Notes under the pieces: generated by a model
Told to the model about the DNA's origin: nothing
The model's database searches: none
Seen by the model: only the letters and a program-made list of their open reading frames with translations
NCBI RefSeq assembly: GCF_003628435.1
Contig: NZ_RBZN01000007.1
Location: 37,895-101,894, forward strand
DNA length: 64,000 bases
Direction of reading: 5' to 3'
DNA from: Ureibacillus endophyticus
GTDB lineage: Bacteria > Bacillota > Bacilli > Bacillales_A > Planococcaceae
Made by a program: the position numbers and the translations under genes
Shown: piece after piece, positions 54,561 to 63,794 of the stretch
Numbering within the stretch: position 1 is the stretch's first letter
How the letters are laid out: every line of letters begins with the position of its first letter

Positions 54561-55500
54561 TCCAATACTGTTAGCCGTTGATGGTGGCGCCACGAAAACG
54601 ACTATTTCGGTACGTTCTTGTATCGGAGAATGTATCTTCGAAAAAACAGCTACAGGCTCTAATTATCAAGCAATAGGAATAGAACAAGTGGAGAAATTAA
54701 TTGAACAACTGCTTATCGATATTTATAACTCTACTAAACTTAAAACGATAGATGTAGCTATTTTTGCCATGGCGGGTATTGATACAGAGCAGGATTTAAC
54801 CATTGTCAAAGAGATGATTATAAATGCAATTGAAAAAAGCCCCCTAGCCATTAACACAATCATTGTTGAGAATGATGTTCAAGCCACTTTGTTAGGATTA
54901 GTCGACTCAAACAAATGTGGGGCTTTAATTATTTCTGGTACAGGGGCAATCTGCTTTGCAACAGACCAGGAAGATAATATTTATCGAACTGGTGGTTGGG
55001 GACATCGTACTGGTGATGAAGGTAGCGGCTATTGGATTGGAAAAGAAATCGTAAATTCCTTATTTCGCTTAGAAGACGGGCGCAATCAAACGCCAACCAT
55101 TTTAAAGGAACTTGTATTCGGAAAATTAAATATAAAAAATACCGAACAACTTATGACCTGGCTATATGCTCCAGATTATACGAATGCAAAGCTTGCTAGC
55201 ATTAGTGCCGTATTACCTAAAGCAGTTGAGTTAAGTGATGAAGTGGCACTTACGATTAGTCAACAAGCTGCTAAAGAACTAGCAGAGTTAGCTGTTTCAA
55301 CGTTGAAAAAGTTACCTAGCATTGATGAATCCTTCACATTATTTTTAAATGGAAGTATCTTTAGATATCATCCATATATTTTAAGCCAATTTCAAAGGTT
55401 AATGAATGATCACTTCCCAATGATTCATTTTCATTTATGTGAAGAACCTCCAATTGAATATATTGTACGAAGAGCGAAAAATCGCGGCCTACCATTGTAA
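54553..55500 (+). CDS. BadF/BadG/BcrA-family ATPase (GlcNAc-kinase-like)
   Basis: A 315-residue ASKHA-fold ATPase with VDGGATKTTISVRS (about 8-21, phosphate 1), GALIISGTGAICFATDQ (about 126-142, phosphate 2), GGWGHRTGDEGSGYWIG (about 153-169) and FLNGSIFRYHPYI near the end. The family contains N-acetylglucosamine kinases and reductase activators; the lack of Cys for an iron-sulfur cluster favours a sugar kinase. It is translationally coupled (8-nt overlap) to the lyase-like gene. Confidence 0.82.
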   Translation: MTNPILLAVDGGATKTTISVRSCIGECIFEKTATGSNYQAIGIEQVEKLIEQLLIDIYNSTKLKTIDVAIFAMAGIDTEQDLTIVKEMIINAIEKSPLAINTIIVENDVQATLLGLVDSNKCGALIISGTGAICFATDQEDNIYRTGGWGHRTGDEGSGYWIGKEIVNSLFRLEDGRNQTPTILKELVFGKLNIKNTEQLMTWLYAPDYTNAKLASISAVLPKAVELSDEVALTISQQAAKELAELAVSTLKKLPSIDESFTLFLNGSIFRYHPYILSQFQRLMNDHFPMIHFHLCEEPPIEYIVRRAKNRGLPL

Positions 55501-55510
55501 GCCGCGATTT

Positions 55511-56758
55511 CTATAATTCAAACCTTTTTAATCCATCATCTGTCGAAAAGTATAGATACCCATCCTGTATATATAAGTCTTCTACTTTTTCTCTATATAA
55601 AACCATTTCATCTGAGCCGTCTTTTCGTATTCTCGATAAATATGCTCCTTTTGAATAATTACTAAAGTAAATCCAATCCCCAAATCCTACAATATACTGA
55701 GCTCGACTATCGGTTAAACGATCATTTTCACCTGTGTTTAGATTTATACGGTAAAGAATATTATCCTCATTTACATTGCTATAATAAATGATCCCGTCTA
55801 CTTCATAGGCATGATCGATTTGTGCCATAAAAGCATATTTATTACTAGTTGCTTTTGGATAATCAGATAAAATCCACGTATGGTCTTCTTTCATCTTTGC
55901 GTCATTCATTAAAAAATACTCATAACGAACAACATTTTTACGATCTGGCGTTGGGTCATTCCACGTTGTATCGAGATGATACCATTCTCCATCAACCTTT
56001 ACTAGATTCCAAGCATGTCCACCTGTATAAACCTCACCTACAACGTATTTCGTTTCGATACCTAAGCCTTGCAACAATTTTAAAGCTAAGAGCGCGTATC
56101 CTTGGCAAACACCTTTTCCTTCAGCAACTACCGCGCATGCACTATGTGGACTAGCGATAGAATCTTCACTGTACACTGTATTTTTCACAATATAGTCGTT
56201 TACAAATTTTACTTTTTCAAAATCAGACATTGTTTCTGGTGTTGCTGTTGCAAGGATTGATGCTACTTTTTCATTAACGATTTGTTCCTGGGCAGCATTT
56301 GTTAAATACGTTTGATGAACTTTAATTTTTGCATCAAAGCGGCCATACTCGTATTCAATTTTTCGATTTGATAAGTGTCCTAGAATATAATGATCCCGCT
56401 GCGCAGCTAACTCTACCGCACTCTCAATTAAGTTTTCTATATCCGTTGTACTACCTACATAGGTTATTTCAAAATCTGTTACCCAATTACTAAAATAGTA
56501 GTAAAACGCATCAGCTAGTTCATCAACTGTTTTCACTGTGCTTGGTAATTCAGCATTTTTCACAGTTGCAGCGGTATAAATAAGCGTATCCTTAGCAGTA
56601 TTGGATACAGTAGAAATTACTTGGGTAGTTGCATCTTCAATCGTAATATTGTTCTCGTTGAAGTATTGCTTTGCTTCTTCAAAGAAAGTTAAGCCGAAAT
56701 CATACGTCGGCTTAATAAGTACAATGACAATGACGAGAAATGTTATTCGTTTTAACAC
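55511..56758 (-). CDS. Transglutaminase-like protein with DUF5050-like C-terminus
   Basis: A 415-residue exported protein, N-terminal signal anchor (about 3-22). The transglutaminase core (about 160-270) has the catalytic triad: Cys in GKGVCQGYALLALKLLQGLG (about 214-233), His in YTGGHAWNLVKVDGEWYHLD (about 243-262), and Asp in the same piece. The last 130 residues are repeated short beta-strands (IIYYSNVNEDNILYRIN; WIYFSNYSKGAYLSRIRKDG) of the DUF5050/WD-like type. GTG start with GAGGTGAAG upstream. Outside the cell, it could cleave or crosslink peptides; the target is unknown. Confidence 0.8.
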   Translation of the reverse strand: MLKRITFLVIVIVLIKPTYDFGLTFFEEAKQYFNENNITIEDATTQVISTVSNTAKDTLIYTAATVKNAELPSTVKTVDELADAFYYYFSNWVTDFEITYVGSTTDIENLIESAVELAAQRDHYILGHLSNRKIEYEYGRFDAKIKVHQTYLTNAAQEQIVNEKVASILATATPETMSDFEKVKFVNDYIVKNTVYSEDSIASPHSACAVVAEGKGVCQGYALLALKLLQGLGIETKYVVGEVYTGGHAWNLVKVDGEWYHLDTTWNDPTPDRKNVVRYEYFLMNDAKMKEDHTWILSDYPKATSNKYAFMAQIDHAYEVDGIIYYSNVNEDNILYRINLNTGENDRLTDSRAQYIVGFGDWIYFSNYSKGAYLSRIRKDGSDEMVLYREKVEDLYIQDGYLYFSTDDGLKRFEL

Positions 56759-56801
56759 AGTACTTCACCTCAGAGATTTCGGCTTTGGATTTTAAACAAG
56801 T

Positions 56802-57197
56802 TTAAATTTCATACTCAATTGTCGGCATATATTTATCACCTAACAATTTCTTTAATAATTCATGACCTTCTTCTTTCATTTCATCAGTAATGGAAGAATA
56901 TACAACAGACAAGGCTTTAAATATAACAACCGCATCATCGGCTAAACCAACTGTTGGTAAAAAGTCCGCTATAAGGTCAATCGGCAGAATAAAGTATCCT
57001 AAAACACCAAGAATCAACAGCTTTTGTTCTTTTGGTAAATTTGGACTTTTCAACGCACTAAATAATGTAGCCGCTGCATGTAAAGCTCTAAAACCTAAAT
57101 TTAGTCCATAAGTTTTCACTTTATTTATAAATTTATTAGGCGCATAATGTTTTCCTTTTCCTTTTATAACGGTTTCTAATTCCAACTTTTCATCCAT
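56802..57197 (-). CDS. YkvA-family (DUF1232) membrane protein
   Basis: A 131-residue protein with a helical middle (LGVLGYFILPIDLIADFLPT, then VGLADDAVVIFKAL, about 66-100). This is the DUF1232 hallmark (Y-F-x-x-P-x-D-L-I-P-D-x-x-P), as in B. subtilis YkvA. The N-terminus is basic and soluble. ATG has GGAGGATG upstream. No function is established. Confidence 0.85.
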   Translation of the reverse strand: MDEKLELETVIKGKGKHYAPNKFINKVKTYGLNLGFRALHAAATLFSALKSPNLPKEQKLLILGVLGYFILPIDLIADFLPTVGLADDAVVIFKALSVVYSSITDEMKEEGHELLKKLLGDKYMPTIEYEI

Positions 57198-57339
57198 GTT
57201 ACATCCTCCTTAAGTACATACAGTGCTGTCTTTTATAGCATTACCAACTAATTAAAAAAGTACTACATAAAGATACTTTATAAATCAGCCCTTTTTGCAG
57301 TACATCTATGTTTACGAGTTGGAAGAGCAAAGGTTCCAT

Positions 57340-58053
57340 TTACTCATGTTGCTTCTTACTTCTTGTATATGTAGTAATAATTTGTTGAATCAGTTTATGT
57401 GCATTTGTAATTTCATCATAAAACATAATTGAATTTTTCTTAACCCGCGCATGACCTATCGGAATTTCATATATTGGTACCTTTCTTTTCAATGCCTCCA
57501 CCAACATATTTGTATCAAAACTGAAATCTTCCCCTTTTACCTTTATTAACCAAGGAAGAGCTTGCTTTGGAATACAACGTAAGCCTGTTTGTGTATCAAG
57601 CAAACGTTTATGGAAGAACAGTTCAAATAACACGGAAGCAGCTTTATTTCCGATTGTACTAATAAGAGGCATATCTTTTGTATGAAAATTTCTTACGCCA
57701 AGAATTATTCCATCTGAAAAAAGTTCCGCATGATGAAGAATTTGTCCTACTTCCTCAATTCTGTGTTGTCCATGCGCTCCTACAGTGATAATTGAATCTA
57801 CTTTTTTATATTGAGTTAAGACGTATAAAAAGCCTGTTTTTAATGCTCTACCCTTACCTAAATTCTCTTTATGATCTAATACGGTACACCATTCAATACT
57901 CTGTAGCTTTTTGAATATCGTATTATATTTTTCATCGCTACCATCATTGATAATAATAATTTTATCAATATTTAATTCTTTTAACTTAATCACATAATCT
58001 ATGATTAATTTTAATGGATTAAGTGCAGGTATAACTACAACTGTTCTTACCAC
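57340..58053 (-). CDS. Glycosyltransferase family 2, atypical DxD
   Basis: A 237-residue cytosolic GT2-fold protein. VVVIPALNPLKLIIDYVIKL (about 5-24), IIINDGSDEKY (about 33-43) and NLGKGRALKTGFLY (about 65-78) match the nucleotide-sugar half. The expected D-A-D-G-Q-H metal site reads GAHGQHRIEEV (about 93-103), so both Asp are replaced. DTQTGLRCIPKQALPWLIKV (about 146-165) resembles dolichol-phosphate-glucose-type synthases. It starts at GTG with GAGGGG. No lipid-linked partner gene is adjacent. Confidence 0.75.
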   Translation of the reverse strand: MVRTVVVIPALNPLKLIIDYVIKLKELNIDKIIIINDGSDEKYNTIFKKLQSIEWCTVLDHKENLGKGRALKTGFLYVLTQYKKVDSIITVGAHGQHRIEEVGQILHHAELFSDGIILGVRNFHTKDMPLISTIGNKAASVLFELFFHKRLLDTQTGLRCIPKQALPWLIKVKGEDFSFDTNMLVEALKRKVPIYEIPIGHARVKKNSIMFYDEITNAHKLIQQIITTYTRSKKQHE

Positions 58054-58127
58054 AGTGCATCCCCTCTGTAAAAAGTTTTAAACCTATAATAAATTCTATC
58101 TCTCTAAACTTTGGAATTCAATGGAAA

Positions 58128-58160
58128 CGAAAGAATACTGCCCTACACAACAGTATTCTT
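58128..58160 (-). terminator. Hairpin at the end of ade
   Basis: AGAATACTG (58131-58139) pairs with CAGTATTCT (58150-58158), overlapping the ade stop; the T-run after it (TTTCGTTT) is weak. Confidence 0.6.
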
Positions 58161-59906
58161 AGAAACTACTTCCACTGGTATATGTTGAAAACTTTTAACA
58201 TCAAACAAACCTGTATCCGTTAACTTTAACTCTGGGATTACTGGTAAGCTTAAAAATGAAACAGTTAAAAATAGATGAAATGATATATCATGATGTACTT
58301 CATTTAGTGCATCATGAACCTCTTTAATTTTTATAGCAGCTTCTTCAGGAGATAGTGTTGTCATTAACCCTGCAATTGGTAAAGCTAATGAGCCAATTAC
58401 TTTTCCTCCCTCTACTACGACTAAACCACCTTGCATCGATTGTAACGCTTCAAGTGCAGTTAACATATCTTCATCATTTGTTCCAACAACAATCGCATTA
58501 TGCGAATCATGGGCAATGGTTGTGGCGATTGCACCTTTTGTTAAACCTAATCCGTGAACAATCCCAAGCCCTTTTAAACCAAGAGAATGATGTCGTTCTA
58601 TCACTGCAATTTTCAGTAAATCATTTTCTATTGAAGGGATAAACACTCCATTTTGTACATCGACTTCTTTCACAACATGCTTGGTTATTATCTGGTTTGG
58701 TATTATTTCGATAACATTTGCTCGATTCCCTTCATTAAATCGAATTTCGAAATCTTTTTTTGATAGCTTTGGAATATTAACTGAATGAAGTATAGTTTGA
58801 TCAATCTCCTTTGTTTGCTTACACGTCTTTAGTAAACTTCCATCTGTAACAACTTTCTCACCATTTTTCCAAACGGCTGCAATCTTCATTTTATGTAAAT
58901 CATCTAGCATAATAAAATCAGCAATATACCCTTCTGCAATAGCACCTTTACCATCAAGACGATAACATTCAGCAGCATTAATGGTTGCAAGTTGAATTGC
59001 CTGAAGAGGATTCATGCCATACTTAATTGCAAGGCTTACTGCATAATTTATACTTCCCTCTTCCATTAACTCATCCAAATGCTTATCATCCGTACAAAAA
59101 GCAAAACGGCGGGCATTGATAGGTGTAACAGCGGGCAATAAATCCTGCAAATTTTTAGCTGCAGAGCCTTCACGAATTAAAACATACATCCCCTGTTTAA
59201 TTCTCTCCCTAGCTTCCTCTGCAGTAACACATTCATGATCGGTGCGAATTCCTGCTGCACGGTATCCTCGTAGTTGTTCATCAGTTAAACCTGCTCCATG
59301 GCCATCAATAACCTTATTATACTGTTTTGCTAAAGATAGTTTATCTAACATATCGAAATCAGTATTTAATACCGCTGGAAAATCCATGACTTCTGCAAGA
59401 CCTAATACATTTTCATTTTGAATGAATGGAGCTAAATCTTTTGCTTTCATAGTGGCACCTGCATGCTCAAAAGAGGTACTTGGTACACTTGATGGCAACA
59501 TATAATAGATGTCCATTAGTGCATTTTTTGCATCATCCAACATAAACTGCATACCCTTTGCACCTGATACATTAACAATTTCATGAGGGTCTGAAATAAC
59601 TGAAGTAATTCCATGGGGTAATAAAATTTCGCTAAACTGAGAGGGAGGTAACATAGAAGATTCTATATGAATATGTGCATCAATAAGACCTGGAACGACA
59701 TATTTTCCATTCGCATCTTCAATTGACTTTGCATTAAACTTTTCTTGCTCATCCAGTGCAACAATCATGCCGTTCGCTACAACAATATCAGCTTTTCTCC
59801 AACAGAGTGAAAAGACATCTGCAATATTAGCGTTCTTTAAAATAAAATCTGCCTCAACTCTATTTTGTGAAAAATCGATTTGCTTCTTCAATTTTTGGAT
59901 ATCCAT
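58143..59906 (-). CDS. ade: Adenine deaminase
   Basis: A 587-residue amidohydrolase that converts adenine to hypoxanthine and ammonia. The metal-binding stretch PGLIDAHIHIESSMLPPSQF (about 75-94) and SDPHEIVNVSGAKGMQFML (about 107-125) are followed by IDGHGAGLTDEQL, HECVTAEEARERI and FCTDDKHLDELM (about 267-278), the typical Ade order. Start ATG 59906 has AGAAGGAG upstream; the in-frame ATG at 59930 contains that site in its first codons. It belongs with xpt-pbuX to purine salvage, though 40 kb away in this window. The protein is cytosolic. Confidence 0.93.
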   Translation of the reverse strand: MDIQKLKKQIDFSQNRVEADFILKNANIADVFSLCWRKADIVVANGMIVALDEQEKFNAKSIEDANGKYVVPGLIDAHIHIESSMLPPSQFSEILLPHGITSVISDPHEIVNVSGAKGMQFMLDDAKNALMDIYYMLPSSVPSTSFEHAGATMKAKDLAPFIQNENVLGLAEVMDFPAVLNTDFDMLDKLSLAKQYNKVIDGHGAGLTDEQLRGYRAAGIRTDHECVTAEEARERIKQGMYVLIREGSAAKNLQDLLPAVTPINARRFAFCTDDKHLDELMEEGSINYAVSLAIKYGMNPLQAIQLATINAAECYRLDGKGAIAEGYIADFIMLDDLHKMKIAAVWKNGEKVVTDGSLLKTCKQTKEIDQTILHSVNIPKLSKKDFEIRFNEGNRANVIEIIPNQIITKHVVKEVDVQNGVFIPSIENDLLKIAVIERHHSLGLKGLGIVHGLGLTKGAIATTIAHDSHNAIVVGTNDEDMLTALEALQSMQGGLVVVEGGKVIGSLALPIAGLMTTLSPEEAAIKIKEVHDALNEVHHDISFHLFLTVSFLSLPVIPELKLTDTGLFDVKSFQHIPVEVVSKNTVV

Positions 59907-59973
59907 CTTAACAGCTCCTTCTCTAGCCATATTATTACTTCTGATAATATATTTAATTAAACTTCTTAATATG

Positions 59974-60013
59974 AAAAGACTCCTAGAAACAAATTGTTTT
60001 TAAGGAGCCTTTT
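59974..60013 (-). terminator. Terminator after the aminotransferase gene
   Basis: On the minus strand AAAAGGCTCCT pairs with AGGAGTCTTTT (one G-T pair), followed by a T-rich tract. Confidence 0.75.
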
Positions 60014-60020
60014 GATTTAT

Positions 60021-61193
60021 TTAAGAATTAACAACTTCACCTATTACATTATTCAGAGCATTTACGGCAGCTTCTGGATTAACTTTTAATCCTTGCTCTT
60101 GAAGAACTTCACCAATTGTTTGAATAGCTTGTTCAAGCATTTGGGCTGTTGTATTCCCCATATGTCCAATTCTGAAAGCTTTGCCTGCTAAATGAGCTAG
60201 AGCACCAGCAACAATTACGCCTCTTTCAGCAAGTTTTGAACGAAAAGCTATATCATTTACTCCATCTGGATATAAAATACAGCTTAAAGTTGGAGCTGCA
60301 ACTTCTTCAGAAGCTAGAGGGACCATTCCATAAGTACGTAATGCTGCACGTACTCCTTGACCGAAAGCAATATGACGTATTTCACGCTTTTGAATGCCTT
60401 CATCAAGTACAATTTTTAATGCTGTATCATAAGCATAAATTAAATTAACAGGAGGTGTTGCAAAGTATTTTGATGGATCTTGCATAATCGGTAGCCAGTT
60501 ATATATATCGCTATAATAAGCAGATACCTGTCCCAATTCTTCTCTCGCTTTTAATGCTGTCTGATTAAACGCAACAATTGCAAGCCCTGGAGGAATCCCT
60601 ATTGCTTTTTGAGACCCTGTTAATACTACATCAATTTTGTAGTCAGGCTCCCCATATGATTTACTCATATTTTCTTCAAGTGCTGCAGTCGCTACAACAC
60701 CATCGAGGATTACTAATGCTCCTGAAGCCTTAATGATTGGTACAAGAACATCTAAATCCGATACAACCCCTGTTGAAGTATCTGCATGGGTAATCGTAAC
60801 AGCTTTATATTGCCCTTCTGCTAGCTTTGCTTCAACTAAAGCTGCATCAACTTGTTTGCCCCACTCCGACTGTAGAACTTCAACTTCAATGCCAAAACTT
60901 TTAGCCAGTGGTGTAAATCGGTCTCCAAAATATCCGTGACTAATGACAAGTAATTTTTCCCCTTTGCCAACTGTATTGACTATGGCCATTTCCATTGCAA
61001 GAGTGCCAGAACCTGCTACTACAAATACTTCCCCATCTGTTTGCAGTAATTCTTTTGTTCTCTCGATGGCACTTTTATAAATTGATACAAAGCGAGGATC
61101 TGTATGCCCCCTTGTTTCACTTGCTAATGCATCATAGATTTCATCTACTACCGGTGTAGGACCCGGTACCAAAAGTAATTCTTTATTTCTCAT
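60021..61193 (-). CDS. Alanine-glyoxylate-type aminotransferase (class V)
   Basis: A 390-residue fold-type-I PLP enzyme. LLLVPGPTPVVDEIYDALAS (about 6-25) opens the protein, SGTLAMEMAI holds the PLP phosphate, and the Schiff-base Lys is in VLTGSQKAIGIPPGLAIVAF (about 189-208). This is the serine-pyruvate/alanine-glyoxylate/ureidoglycine-glyoxylate group (AGXT, PucG, PhnW relatives). It transfers amino groups to or from glyoxylate. Being close to isocitrate lyase (a glyoxylate producer) and to ade fits either glycine formation or purine use. ATG has GGGGAG upstream. Confidence 0.85.
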   Translation of the reverse strand: MRNKELLLVPGPTPVVDEIYDALASETRGHTDPRFVSIYKSAIERTKELLQTDGEVFVVAGSGTLAMEMAIVNTVGKGEKLLVISHGYFGDRFTPLAKSFGIEVEVLQSEWGKQVDAALVEAKLAEGQYKAVTITHADTSTGVVSDLDVLVPIIKASGALVILDGVVATAALEENMSKSYGEPDYKIDVVLTGSQKAIGIPPGLAIVAFNQTALKAREELGQVSAYYSDIYNWLPIMQDPSKYFATPPVNLIYAYDTALKIVLDEGIQKREIRHIAFGQGVRAALRTYGMVPLASEEVAAPTLSCILYPDGVNDIAFRSKLAERGVIVAGALAHLAGKAFRIGHMGNTTAQMLEQAIQTIGEVLQEQGLKVNPEAAVNALNNVIGEVVNS

Positions 61194-61569
61194 CCATAAT
61201 CTCCCCTTTGCTATGTATGAAGTTTAGTCTTATATTCTACAAATCCACAAAAATCCCTTTTTCAAAGCTCTTTTAATAGTTATTGTTATAAAGAAAGCCT
61301 TACTAGAAAAGTTACTAGTAAGGCAGACATCCCCATTTGCTATTGAATTATTTATTAGATTATCAATTTAGGAGGCAACCTTTTGATAATCTGAACCCCA
61401 TGTTTAAATCGCTCTTTTATCCCCAATAAATTCCCTTTGTTTTGCTATAAGTACATCAACGAACATTGTGCTTTAAGTACCAAAACTATCTTTATATTTA
61501 AAGTACCTCTGATAAATCTCTTACATATTTGATTAATTAATAGATTTTATCCAAGGCACTCCATAATTA
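61194..61569. other. Intergenic region between the aminotransferase gene and aceA
   Basis: Two hairpins are visible. One is a perfect 10-bp stem GCCTTACTAG/CTAGTAAGGC (61297-61306 with 61315-61324), with TTTCTTT on the minus side, and can serve as terminator for aceA. The other has a 10-bp stem AGATTATCAA/TTGATAATCT (61357-61366 with 61383-61392) whose loop contains GGAGGCAACC. AAGTAC occurs three times between 61450 and 61510. No ORF with a ribosome binding site is seen. Confidence 0.55.
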
Positions 61570-62853
61570 TTATACGAATTGCTCTGTTTCAGTTGAACCA
61601 GCCATTGCTGTAGTTGAAGACTGACCACCAGAAATTGTTTGTGCCACTTCATCAAAGTAACCTGTACCTACTTCACGTTGGTGACGAGTTGCTGTGTAGC
61701 CTTTAGACTCTGCAGCGAATTCAGCTTGTTGTAATTTTGAGTATGCAGCCATACCGTTATCTTTGTAATCATGCGCAAGCTCGAACATTGAGTAGTTTAA
61801 GCTGTGGAAACCAGCAAGTGTAATGAATTGGAATTTGTATCCAAGTTTACCTAACTCGCGTTGGTATTCTGCGATTTCTTTATCAGATAATTTTGCTTTC
61901 CAGTTGAATGATGGAGAGCAGTTATAAGCTAACATTTTTCCAGGGAATTTCTCATGGATTGCTTCAGCGAATTCACGAGCTTCCTCTAATGATGGATGTG
62001 AAGTTTCACACCAGATTAAGTCAGCATATGGTGCATATGCTAAACCACGTGCGATTGCTTGTTTGATACCTGCTTTTGTGCGATAGAATCCCTCTGGAGT
62101 GCGTTCACCAGTTAAGAATTCTGCATCGCGTGGGTCAATATCAGATGTTACCATGTCAGCAGCATCAGCATCTGTACGTGCGATTAAGATTGTATCTACA
62201 CCCATAACGTCACAAGCAAGACGAGCTGCAATTAAGTTACGAATAGCATTTTGTGTTGGAAGTAATACTTTACCACCTAAGTGACCACATTTTTTCTCAG
62301 AAGCTAATTGGTCTTCTAAGTGTACGCCTGATGCACCTGCTTCAATCATACCCTTAACAAGTTCGAATACGTTTAATGGTCCACCAAAACCAGCTTCAGC
62401 GTCTGCTACGATTGGAGCGAACCAATCAAAACCATCTTCGCGACCTTCAGCGTGATCGATTTGGTCTGCACGTTGTAAAGCTTGATTGATACGTTTAACA
62501 ACTTGTGGTACAGAGTTTGCTGGGTATAATGATTGGTCAGGATACATTTGACCAGCTACGTTTGCATCTGCAGCTACTTGCCAACCAGATAAGTAGATTG
62601 CTTTTAAACCAGCTTTTACTTGTTGTACTGCTTGATTACCTGTTAGTGCTCCTAGCGCATTAATGAATGGCTCTTCATGTAAAGATTTCCATAGGCGAGC
62701 AGCACCACGTTTAGCTAAAGTTTGCTCTTGAACGAATGATCCTTGTAATTTTACTACTTCCTCAGCAGTGTATCCGCGTTCAATCCCTTTCCAACGAGGA
62801 TTTTCTGCCCAATCTTTCTTAATTGCATCGATTCTTTCTTGTCTTGTTACCAT
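61570..62853 (-). CDS. aceA: Isocitrate lyase
   Basis: A 427-residue enzyme that splits isocitrate to glyoxylate and succinate. The catalytic cysteine is in the signature KKCGHLGGK (about 188-196), and metal-binding is in [10 protein letters not shown] (about 150-159) and [11 protein letters not shown] is near 312. Start ATG 62853 has GGGAAGG upstream; the frame to 62973 has no such site and adds a non-family leader. No malate synthase lies next to it. Expression on acetate or fatty acids is expected. Half-sites for the divergent LytTR regulator may lie upstream (62886-62957). Confidence 0.95.
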   Translation of the reverse strand: MVTRQERIDAIKKDWAENPRWKGIERGYTAEEVVKLQGSFVQEQTLAKRGAARLWKSLHEEPFINALGALTGNQAVQQVKAGLKAIYLSGWQVAADANVAGQMYPDQSLYPANSVPQVVKRINQALQRADQIDHAEGREDGFDWFAPIVADAEAGFGGPLNVFELVKGMIEAGASGVHLEDQLASEKKCGHLGGKVLLPTQNAIRNLIAARLACDVMGVDTILIARTDADAADMVTSDIDPRDAEFLTGERTPEGFYRTKAGIKQAIARGLAYAPYADLIWCETSHPSLEEAREFAEAIHEKFPGKMLAYNCSPSFNWKAKLSDKEIAEYQRELGKLGYKFQFITLAGFHSLNYSMFELAHDYKDNGMAAYSKLQQAEFAAESKGYTATRHQREVGTGYFDEVAQTISGGQSSTTAMAGSTETEQFV

Positions 62854-62885
62854 TATATAAACACCTTCCCCTTTGTTTAAATACT

Positions 62886-62957
62886 CTGTTTTGTGAAATA
62901 ATTCATTTTTAACTGTTCCATAACAGAAGTATTTGTTGTAAATTAATATATAACAGT
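62886..62957. promoter_or_regulatory. Cluster of CTGTT half-sites between aceA and the LytTR gene
   Basis: CTGTT occurs at 62886-62890 and 62913-62917 on the plus strand, and AACAG (its complement) at 62922-62926 and 62952-62956. The second and third form an inverted pair; copies 1, 3 and 4 also share an adjacent AAATACT. LytTR proteins bind short ACNGTT-type half-sites, so this may be an operator. Confidence 0.4.
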
Positions 62958-63067
62958 ATTTAAATATTTTCATTATTTTCTGACGAAATAGTGTTTTTTT
63001 GGGATAAAAGGGTATTTAAGTAAGATGAAGTTCAAATTAAGAAAGAAACAAAGGGGGATATTTTTAC

Positions 63068-63739
63068 ATGGGGAATGAAAATTTTCAAATTTCGAGGGAA
63101 GAATTTGATCAATTTAAAGTTATATTAGAAGACTGGATATCTAAAGATGCTTCAATCGCGATTGCTATGGGGGATTCGTATGTTTACCATTCGAAGAGTA
63201 AACATCATTTTCACTTAGATTTGGAAAGTTCTATTCATCCAGAGAGCATTGCTTCACGTGTCCTCAAAACAAGAAAAAAAACAGAAGCACTTATGGATCA
63301 TACAGTTTTGGGTGAACCCTATTATGCAATAGGGTATCCAATTTATTTCAAACAGCAAGAAGCCGCCTTAATCGTTATTCTTCCATCCTCATATACAGAG
63401 GAAAAGCGAAAGCCTTATAAGTTTTTAACGGGAAAACAAGAAGAAGATTGGACACCGATACCCATTGAACAAATTTCATATATTGAAAGTTTACAAAAAC
63501 GAACATGGTTCTACGCGCATAATGAACAATATAAAACAAATATTACTTTGAAGGAACTACAAACAAAGCTGCCTGAGTTTTTTGTAAGAATACATCGCTC
63601 ATATATCCTTAATATTTATTTTATTAAAAGGATTTCTAAAGATTTAGCATCGAATTTTATTGTGGAGTTAAAAAGTGGGATAGAGCTTCCAGTAAGTCAA
63701 TCATATATTAATGATTTAAGAAAAGTATTGGAGTTCTAA
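63068..63739 (+). CDS. LytTR-type transcriptional regulator
   Basis: A 223-residue protein. The C-terminal LytTR DNA-binding domain (about 125-223) has ISYIESLQKRTWFYAHNEQY then KTNITLKELQTKLPEFFVRI, with HRSYILNIYFIKRISKD (about 178-194). The N-terminal 115 residues look like a small PAS-type sensor (IAIAMGDSYVYHSKSKHHFH, AIGYPIYFKQQEAALIVILP). It has GGGGGATA upstream. It is not next to a histidine kinase. It is divergent from aceA with possible half-sites between them. Direct ligand sensing is an inference. Confidence 0.8.
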   Translation: MGNENFQISREEFDQFKVILEDWISKDASIAIAMGDSYVYHSKSKHHFHLDLESSIHPESIASRVLKTRKKTEALMDHTVLGEPYYAIGYPIYFKQQEAALIVILPSSYTEEKRKPYKFLTGKQEEDWTPIPIEQISYIESLQKRTWFYAHNEQYKTNITLKELQTKLPEFFVRIHRSYILNIYFIKRISKDLASNFIVELKSGIELPVSQSYINDLRKVLEF

Positions 63740-63761
63740 TAGGAGAAGAAATTATGCTTGA

Positions 63762-63794
63762 GGGCGATGCTGCTTGTAGTGCTTCGTCCTTTTT
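63762..63794 (+). terminator. Terminator after the LytTR gene
   Basis: AGGGCGATGC pairs imperfectly with GCTTCGTCCT (one G-T, one mismatch), followed by TTTTT. The ISL3-type element begins directly after the T run. Confidence 0.65.

Noticed and set aside
55849..56154. Plus-strand 101-residue ORF
   Set aside because: Lies wholly antisense to the transglutaminase-like gene with His/Leu-rich composition typical of a shadow frame.
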